DNA of 64,000 nucleotides from Lamellibrachia satsuma (lineage: Eukaryota; Annelida; Polychaeta; Sabellida; Siboglinidae): contig BSQZ01000009.1 in assembly GCA_033239005.1 (NCBI GenBank), forward strand, positions 2,718,252-2,782,251, written 5' to 3'. This document shows, piece by piece, positions 56,564 to 64,000 of the stretch. The translations under genes were made by a program, and so were the position numbers. Position 1 is the first letter of the stretch, and every line of letters starts with the position of its first letter. Under the pieces are notes generated by a model that ran no database searches, was not told the origin of the DNA, and was given only the letters and a program-made list of their open reading frames with translations.

Positions 56564-56842
56564 CTAAAGTTTTGGCTGGATTAGCATGTTGTAGGCTGTT
56601 TGTTTAACTTTGGGTTTGCATGGGCCAAGAGTTCGTTTAATCATGCCTAAAACTTTCGAAGATTTTGAAGTTATGTCAGTGACGTGATTTGTCCAGGTTA
56701 ATTTGGAATCCAATTTTATTCCGAGATATGAGTGTCTGGATACGGTGGATAATGGTTGGCCAAAAAGCAAGTACTTGTGTGGGCTGGGTTTAGTTTTGTT
56801 TGTTATTGGAAGGTGGACACATTTAGATACATCAAATTCCAT
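56564..56842 (-). pseudogene. LINE reverse transcriptase, thumb region
   Basis: An intact 92-codon remnant of the decayed LINE: MEFDVSKCVHLPITNKTKP, then HSYLGIKLDSKLTWTNHV and SKVLGMIKRTLGPCK. The Y-LG-x-x-x-D-x-x-L-x-W phrase is standard after the FADD box in LINE reverse transcriptases. Confidence 0.85.
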
Positions 56843-58063
56843 TTGCCATTTGTCTGACCATATTTGGAGTTGGTTTAGGTCATTTGGAGAATTTCGTGGT
56901 TGGTTTTGGAAGAAATCTTACGATCTATAATTTTGTCATCTGCAAAAAAGGCGTATAGAAGATTTGATGTTCCCATCTATGTCATTTATATAGAGTAAGA
57001 AGAGGACAGGTCCAAGACTGAACCCTGTAGGACACCAGATGTGACATCTGTGATGTCCGACAATACTCCATTAACTGAGACTCTGTTTGTGGTTGGATAA
57101 AAAAGATCTGGTCCAATTTTGAGTGTTTACAGTTATTCGTAGGAGGTAAATTTTGATAGAAGACGTAGGTGAGGCACTTTGTCAAAGGCTTTGGCAAAGT
57201 CAAGCAGGATTGCGTCAATTTGGGTCTTGTTGTCCATAGCAGTCATCCAGTCGTGGACTGTCTCAATGAGTTGAGATTCACAAGACAGTCCCGACTGGAA
57301 TCCATCCATGTTGGAAGTGGAGAATGATGTTATGCTTGTGCAGGAGTTTCCACATATTGCTTAGGATGATATGTTCCATTACTTTACAGAGGATGCAGGT
57401 TAGTGATATGGGTCTGTAGTTAGCAGGGTCAGATTTGTGGCTGTTTTTGTGTATGGGGGTTACTAATGCTTGTAGCCAGCCATTAGGAAGTTTACCTGTG
57501 TTGTATGATTGTTGGAAAATTTGGGTGATGATGGGAGCTATCTGCTTTGCAGTTTCTTTAAGGACTCTGGCTGGGAGTTCATCTGGGCCTGTAGCTTTGT
57601 TCTGGTTTAGATTTTCCAGCTGCTTTATTATGCCATCTATGACAATTTCGAGAAGGGGGATGTTGGGATAATTAGAGAGGGCTTTTTGGGGGATGGGGTG
57701 CTTTTCTTGGATAAATACAGAGCTAAATTGGTTGTTTAGGGCATTTGCGTTATCACGATCATTTATTATTGGCTGGTCATTTACTCAAAATGTGGGAATG
57801 CCAATGTTTTCTCGTTTATTTGCCTTAATAAATGACCAGAATCATTTTGGATTAGTTTTCAGGCTGTCTCAGATGTGGTTGTTAACATAGTCTTTGTAAG
57901 ATTTTGCTAATGCTTTAGTAGCTAGCTTTTGGTGTTCCTTAAATTTTTCCCAGTCACTGTTTAGTCCAGTTTGCTTTGCCTATTTGTGGCTTTTGTTACG
58001 TCTTCTCTGCATTCTAATTAGTTCACGTGTTATCGAGGGGAGGTGGGTTTTAGCTTTGGTGTA

Positions 58064-58380
58064 TCATCTTGGTATATTAATGTTAATTAAGGTAGTCAAA
58101 CGTTCGCGGAAGAAGGTCCAGTTTATGTCTATATCCTGTGAGTTGGGGTCCATGTCGAAGTACTCACGATTTAGTTTGTTTATGTTGTCTTTGAGTTTGT
58201 CCCAGTCTGCTGATTTGTAACTATAAACTTTGTGTGGGGGTTTCTTGTTGCCAACTGGGTTTAAGTTGAAATTGAAGGTCATGGATTCATGATCGCTCAT
58301 ACCAGGTATGGGTGTCGATGATGATAGAGGGATTTGAGGTGAGTATGAGGTCAAGAATATTACCAGAAGCGATAGTTGGG
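58064..58380 (-). pseudogene. LINE endonuclease C-terminal end
   Basis: TPIPGMSDHESMTFNFNLNP contains the SDH box that closes APE-type endonucleases, followed by the linker HKVYSYKSADWDKLKDNINK toward the reverse transcriptase. The upstream part of this open frame is SINE sequence. Confidence 0.78.
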
Positions 58381-58383
58381 TGG

Positions 58384-58605
58384 TAGTCTCAAGTCTCAAG
58401 TAGTTATACTCCAAACAGCCCAATCTTGAGCTAACGCAGGAGTTTGGACCAACGGCTTTTAGTGTCTCTTCCGAAAGACACGGGCAAAGTGGGGTGAACG
58501 AAATTGCCCAAGCTTCGAAACGGCGGAGGTGGAATCGAACCACCGTCCTCTCGATCGACAGGCGGGTGCTCTAACCATTAGACCACCGCTCTCCACAAGA
58601 GCGGT
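58384..58605 (-). mobile_element. tRNA-derived SINE, copy C, inside a LINE
   Basis: The minus strand reads tRNA head gcggtggtctaatggttaga and gcacccgcctgtcgatcgag, B box ggttcgattcc, body ttcgttcaccccactttgcc and gtgtctttcggaagagacac, tail ttgggctgtttggagtataa. The best preserved tRNA head of the family. It interrupts the decayed LINE at the place where the middle of the endonuclease is lost. Confidence 0.8.
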
Positions 58606-58926
58606 AGGAAAGAGTATGTAGCATAGTTTGCATCTAATTTAGTTTCAACTAGAAATATGATGTCTGGGTTATTAGATTGAATAGTTGCCTTTGTTGGGTT
58701 GCTTTTTCTATGCTCTTAACACTGTTGGTGTTTATAAAAATTCCTTTAAGTGTTTTTCACTGGGTTTTCTTATGACGTTCGGGGGTTGAGGTGTTTTGAG
58801 GGTTTGGGGCGAAAATTAAGCCGGCATTTTGTGATGTATGGAGTGTTGGGGTAATAAGCATAGAGCTGTCAGACCAGGTGTTGGTAGAATTGGATTGCTC
58901 ATTTCTAGATGGAGAAGTGGTAACAT

Positions 58927-59451
58927 TTAGAATTCCACAACGCAGAGCCAGGAGGCACTTTGGTTAATCAAGGAGTTGTAGGATGATGGGGATATACCAA
59001 TACAATGTATGTGGTGCCATTGATTACATTCTTCGCAGAGGATAGCCTTGTCTTGGCTTCTGACAGGTTGATGACAACTTCCACAAGGACAAATGGGGCG
59101 ACCATATGGGCCAGGGTTTGGGTGGATGTCGCCTGAGAGTCCGATCAGTCCGCTGAGGTACAGATATGTAAGAATGTCTGATTTGAATTTGATTTTGGGT
59201 GGGAATTTAATTCGGGGTTTCAAAGTTAGGGCATCATATTTTGGTTTAATTTTGAGATTTGATTGAGATACGCGTTGACATGTTCCAATGATCGTTGCTA
59301 TTAGGAGAATGACAGTGATAATTTGCGTAAGCCCAAGATTCATCTGCGTGGAGTGCGGGACTAGGTGAGGCGAATATTTTCTAAAAGGACATCTGAATTG
59401 GAATACATTTTGTAGCATGGTTTTCTGAAAGTTAGATCCAAATGCAAACAT
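58927..59451 (-). pseudogene. LINE N-terminal protein: 2A-like motif and PHD finger
   Basis: Starts at ATG 59451. An internal Met (residue 37) begins a hydrophobic run (MNLGLTQIITVILLIATIIG). Residues 107-115 read GDIHPNPGP, a 2A-like motif (consensus D-V/I-E-x-N-P-G-P; here His for Glu). Then comes a PHD-type finger (CPCGSCHQPV...CEECNQWHHIHC...WLC). 2A-like sequences are known in CR1-type LINEs of sea urchin and other marine invertebrates. The frame ends in a stop soon after the PHD, so the fossil protein is cut before the endonuclease. Confidence 0.8.
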
Positions 59452-61044
59452 GTGGCGACTTGGAGAAAAGTAAGCTTACTAATGAAATGCTTAGCGATAA
59501 AATAAAAAGAACTCACCTGGATGGCGCCGGCAGTGGAAGTCCGCCATCTTGGAAATTTTGGTTCATGTGTTGCGATAAAGGGTGTTGTTTTGATTAGTTG
59601 CGTTTGTTGTCATTTGGTTTGCCTGGTTCTACGTGATCAGTGGATTATGTTGAATTGTTGTACCAGTTGTGGTCATTCGTTGTGTTGGTGAAATGTGTAG
59701 AGCGATGTGACGGACTCGTACCACCCCGACGCATGCGTACCCCGGCGGTCGTGATGGTGATTTATGATGAAAATCAGGTTATGAGCTCAAAATCTTGGAT
59801 TGGATTGACCAAAGTGTTTGTCATGGTAAATGTATAGCATAACAAGTGTCATCTAAGATTATAGTTATCTTTTCCTGAGACTCCAGCCATGGGTTATTGC
59901 AGCCACCTTCACGAGTCAGCTGTTTGCTATCTTTTAACCGTATTTCTTAATTTAACCTGCCTTTCAGTGATGACTCTTCTGAGACATATAAAGTGTGCTA
60001 CTTTCCATTTCGGTACTGTTTCTGACTGTTGTGGTTATCACTACTTCTCAAATCATGTAGCCTTTCAAAACACAACTCCAACTGTCTTGAATTGAGTAAT
60101 TTCGGTAGAAGGTGTTTAAGATAAATTAACCATTTCTTCACTCTTGTAGTTGAAATACCATATAACATAACGGCCATTTCTAATATTGACATATCCCCTT
60201 AATTTGCTGCCACAATGGCCCTTGAATCTGTATTTGTAACGTTTTGTCTATGATATCAAGTTACACCAGCCATCTGACAAACATGGGCGTGTTTATGATC
60301 ATTTTGATTGGCCAGTTATCCATTATGGCTTCAAAGGCATAATAAACTACATTAGCGCTGATATTTAGTGGTTTAAAGACATGATTTAGTTGATTTAGTA
60401 CTGATGTGTACTGGAATCACAGTAACCAGACAATATGTTCCGTGTTCATGGCGAACAAATAAAGCTGTTTTGAAGATTGATGCACACGTGGTCGTTACTA
60501 TGGAAACATCGTCAGCGTTTCTAAGAAGTCAGGAGGATTTCCAAAAGGACTACTTTTTTTTAGAGAATGGATTGGCAAAATACGATGTTAGTGCGGGGTG
60601 ATTATTTGTGATGTTGATGTTCATTATTTCCTAGCATGTTATGAAAAAAAAAAAAATCAACTGACACGACAGCTACCCCAGCTTCCTTAATTACAATTAC
60701 TACCTCTTTACTATTACTAGTTTGTGACCAAGCAACCGCTTGTTTGATATTTCCTTTCCATCACTAGCTCAAGCCAACCAGATAATAACTAAAATAAATA
60801 GTTGAACAAAATTGCTCCTTCAAGTTTGTAGCCACAACAAATTAAGAGCTAGGTTGCCATTTTTACACTTCTAAAAGTCATGTAATATGTAGCCTACATT
60901 ACTACTTGTAGATTTTGAAATTGCCACCGTAAAATTGTGCATTTTAAACTGTTTTAAGTTAGAGAGATCATCTAAGCGTGTATATCATTTATTCGTACGC
61001 AATAGTTTAGGTACAATTGAATAAAACAAAAATCATTGGCAGCC
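59452..61044. other. Intergenic, no gene recognised
   Basis: No frame shows a recognisable domain. Confidence 0.35.
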
Positions 61045-61654
61045 TGATTAACAAGTGCAGAGTGCGTTAATCATGTTGTTAACATCGTTTTTTGTAAAAC
61101 CGGGTAAGTCAATCTCGTTATTGGATACACGCAATAATTCGAGTATGCACCAAGCGATTCCTGTCAGCTCTGGCTGACTGAAAAGACATTCTCTATGTAC
61201 GTGGTTCACATTAATATCTAGTACATATATTGCGTACCTATGCCGAATAACCGCTATATTTCGGCCAATTGGTGATTGAGCTGAGTTTATAGCCCGCCTA
61301 ACGAAGTGCCTAACAATGGCGTTGCGGCTAGTCAACATTAAATCCACAAACTTGCAAAATCGCTTCACCAATTGAATGGATATGTGACAGGTGTTAATTA
61401 ATTGTCCTAAAAGTGCTGTATGCGTCATAACTGACATTTAACATGCGCCTGACGCATTTGTTCCAAGTCACGCAAAAATTGTTGAACCCTTTATCATCCC
61501 CATAGAGTTGAGCCATAATGGGTGCTACAATAAGACTGAAATAGACGAATATAACAATCAATAGGCACTTTGCCTCTGAAGTGGCCCACAAGCCAGTTAA
61601 CACTCGTACTGGTAGTAATTTTTTTGGCAGTAAATAATGTGGATTGCTACCCAA
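61045..61654 (-). pseudogene. LINE reverse transcriptase C-terminal fragment
   Basis: The first frame reads LYGDDKGFNNFCVTWNKCVR and RMLNVSYDAY; after a frameshift near 61410 the second reads THTALLGQLINTCHISIQLV, GRNIAVIRHRY, ending in a short Cys-containing tail. The W-N-x-C-x-R-R-x-x-x-L-x-Y-x-x-H-T phrase and the GRNI block mark the extreme C-terminus of a LINE reverse transcriptase family common in marine invertebrates. Confidence 0.72.
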
Positions 61655-64000
61655 AAAAGAGAGGCTATTGTATCAGTGTCCTGGCAGTGGCATCACGTTG
61701 TCAGCTGGTTACAAGCCTGCTGTACTACAAATGACTCTTGGAATCTGCTCCAATGTTGGCTGTGGATTCATCACTCAGTCTTCCCTAGTCTTACAATGTG
61801 TGCAAGCTGGCATATCTCAGCAGTTACTATCTCTCACCTGGTATTCATTAACCCACAGCTTTGTACTGTGCTAATCACCAGTCCTCTCACTGTATCCTAC
61901 TGTATCATGAATTGCTATCTCAAGATAAACACAGGCAGACCATAACTAATTCAAGCATTCCAGTCCTTTTTCATGAAATGTGAACTTTCTCAGTTCAACA
62001 AAACTGGTGTATGATTCCCACATTCTCTGAATTCTAACATTGCCATTTTTATGAAATGTTATTCCTCCAGAATATTTTAGCTATGTGATTTCTCTACATT
62101 TTTGCTTTATGTTGATATTGCAGTATAAGTACAAAGTGACTGATACACTAGCTAATCAATTAAAATTAAGATTTTTGTAAAAAATGTAATGTAAAGAAGA
62201 TTAAAAAACCAACAGATGGCAGATGATGTTTATAATTAGTTGTAGACATTTCTCTTTCTCGGCTTATCTCCTTCTAAATTTCAGTCCTGGTTTCAGTATT
62301 TGTAAAGCTGGTAAACAAACATCTCGTCATCTGGTCTAGGTTGCGATGCACATTCTAAATCTCCATTAACAGGTAAAACAAATCTATTTGCACTAGCTTC
62401 AAATTCAATTGAAATTCAGATAAGAGAAAATAGAAATGTGATATTTTGTTGAAATAAAAGAGAACACATTGTGTTTACCTGCTGCTAGCATGAACCAGGT
62501 GTGGGGGTTGGTTCTATATCAACCACTACGCCAACCTCACAGAAACAACTCAGGGGACTGTGTCTTCCTACACTGACAGTGACACCCACTGGTTACAAAC
62601 CAATGCATTTTCATCCTTTTGTATTGTGGTATGTAAAGTTGTCGTGGAAGCCCTGGCACCTGCTGTTTGCTCTGTCTTCTGTTTGCTCCGTGGAAGCCCT
62701 GGCACCTGCTGTTTGCTCTGTCTTCTGTTGTTTGTAATATTCCACACATGTTAAATCATCAGTATTTCACTGGTTTACATTCATATTCAGTTTGCTTTAT
62801 CAGCATTTGATGCAACCAATGTATTCCTTATTCCCCCTATTACAATGTGCTCATTTTATGTCAGTGGTATTAACTGTAGTTAAAGCCATGTAGAAATTAT
62901 TGTTTATAAGCTGGTTCACATAATTCCACCACTGTCCAGATACACATTCATGGTACCGCTGAGTGAACAGGGCCAATGTGGCATGAATGAACAGTGCCAA
63001 GAAACACCAACAAAAGAACACTAGTCTTCTCTCTGTAGTGTCCAACATTCTACCATGCTGTTGGAGCATTCAGCTGTTCAGCTTTATAAATGCAGTCCAC
63101 CTTGACCTCTCACGTCATGCTCTTATAATTTTAGTTTTATTTTGCATTTTTCATACATATTAATTAACACTTGATGATGAAAAGTATTTTTTTTGAGATT
63201 TTTGCTGGAAATAAAAGTATTCATGTTTATGCATCAATACTCAAGTTAATATAGTTTAGTCATTCATGTAATAATATGAAAGAAAAAATTTTCTTTTTAC
63301 TTAGTAGTAGAACTGTGTAATTGCATCACCCATCCATAGCCATTGACAGCCACATTCTACGTTAAAGAACGATATAGGTTATGGGAACAAATGAGAACTT
63401 CTCTGTGTAATGCTACACTGCCTCGGTCTAATCTTGAAACGTGGTGTGATTTATACTTCTAAGACTACACTCATTACCTGTTGGTGACCTCACACGTCAG
63501 TGCCCTGATGCTAAAATTTGCTTCCTGCTTGGAATAATTTTGTCTAGCGTTTGTGGGCCACATAAATAGATGACCCTAGCTCAATAGCTAGGGCAACGTA
63601 GGGCTACACCTGCTGTGATCTACATGTGGCAAAGCTCCTGGAATGACTACAGTGTCAGAATGCTGAGAACATATCTGCTGTATTTATGGACTCTGGTCCA
63701 TTGTAAAAATCTGACAGGCATATACATGCGTAGACATGTGTATGTACATGTGGAGATCATGCGTAGACACCCTGTGACTCTGCTATGTACAATAACAAAC
63801 CATTCCTGGACTTCTGGGGTGCTGTAACACAGTGCTTACAATGATGGACTCTCATATTCAAGCAGGAGGACATGGAATCCTCTTGCTACTTGGGCAATTG
63901 TGTTCTCTCCAAATTATCCCAGTTACGTATAACTAAGTACCTGCTCAGAGAATTAGCGAATAAACAGGTATGACAAGGCATGAAGTGTAAAGGACTGGAT
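61655..64000. other. Intergenic; one 47-bp tandem duplication
   Basis: gtggaagccctggcacctgc plus tgtttgctctgtcttctg is repeated at 62643 and 62690. No gene is recognised. A tRNA-like fragment near 63830 is too degenerate to call. Confidence 0.4.

Larger units (their letters stand above)
56130..59451 (-). mobile_element. Decayed LINE with 2A-like motif and PHD finger
   Basis: Read on the minus strand: an N-terminal frame with 2A-like motif and PHD finger (58927-59451), endonuclease start (NNPDIIFLVETKLDANYAT, about 58760-58620), a SINE insertion (58384-58605), endonuclease end (GMSDHESMTF, about 58290), reverse transcriptase (ATGPDELPARVLKETA, ANYRPISLTCILCKVMEHII, PTGFSLGPVLFLLYINDID, SDKWQMEFDVSKCVHL, LGMIKRTLGPCKP) down to about 56130. 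Many stops and frameshifts are present, and the middle of the endonuclease is missing. A different family from the esterase LINE. Confidence 0.85.

Noticed and set aside
63825..63900. tRNA or SINE head
   Set aside because: The A box and B box cannot both be matched; too degenerate to support.

Overview
The window is animal nuclear DNA: genes split by GT-AG introns, long introns, many non-LTR retrotransposon remains, tRNA-derived SINEs, and an unusually large number of minisatellites. I favour a marine invertebrate. A cephalochordate (amphioxus) is my best guess, because minisatellites are dense, CR1-like LINEs with an esterase ORF1 occur, and one gene combines PARP14-like and DTX3L-like domains. 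A mollusc or another invertebrate deuterostome cannot be excluded from this sequence.

Layout. 1-5.9 kb: three large tandem arrays and a LINE 3' fragment. 5.9-9.9 kb: a nearly full-length CR1-like LINE on the minus strand, with an esterase-type ORF1 and an endonuclease/reverse transcriptase ORF2. 10.8-24.7 kb: a six-exon plus-strand gene that I could assemble in frame (940 codons plus stop). Its domain order is RRM-like, KH-like regions, Arg/Asp-rich coding minisatellite, macro domain, Deltex C-terminal (DTC) domain, with no RING finger. Its 7.1 kb first intron carries a second LINE copy and fragments of other LINEs. 27.7-29.7 kb: a minus-strand Sp-family zinc-finger gene (Btd box and three C2H2 fingers). 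30-37.5 kb: compound minisatellites, (TA)n tracts, a deleted hAT transposon, a palindromic pogo-like MITE and a SINE. 40.8-41.1 kb: one isolated I-set immunoglobulin exon, followed by a non-autonomous element with terminal inverted repeats and a target-site duplication. 47.6-50.2 kb: a two-exon Mutator-like transposase gene with two in-frame stops. 56.1-59.5 kb: a decayed LINE with a 2A-like motif and a PHD finger, interrupted by a SINE. 61.0-61.7 kb: a LINE C-terminal fragment. The other stretches hold no gene I can support.

Host genes. Only three loci look like host genes: the macro-DTC gene, the Sp factor and the Ig exon. They show no functional link. The macro-DTC gene is the most interesting: it puts an ADP-ribose-type macro module and a Deltex C-terminal module in one RING-less polypeptide, where vertebrates divide them between PARP9/PARP14 and DTX3L. 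It has a GC-AG intron inside the macro domain, a perfect 71-bp duplication of one splice acceptor, and a perfect 11-copy minisatellite in the same intron. The second highlight is the LINE: ORF2 has no usable ATG at its start and lies in the -1 frame of ORF1, and the ORF1 stop codon directly follows a UUUAAAC slippery heptamer.
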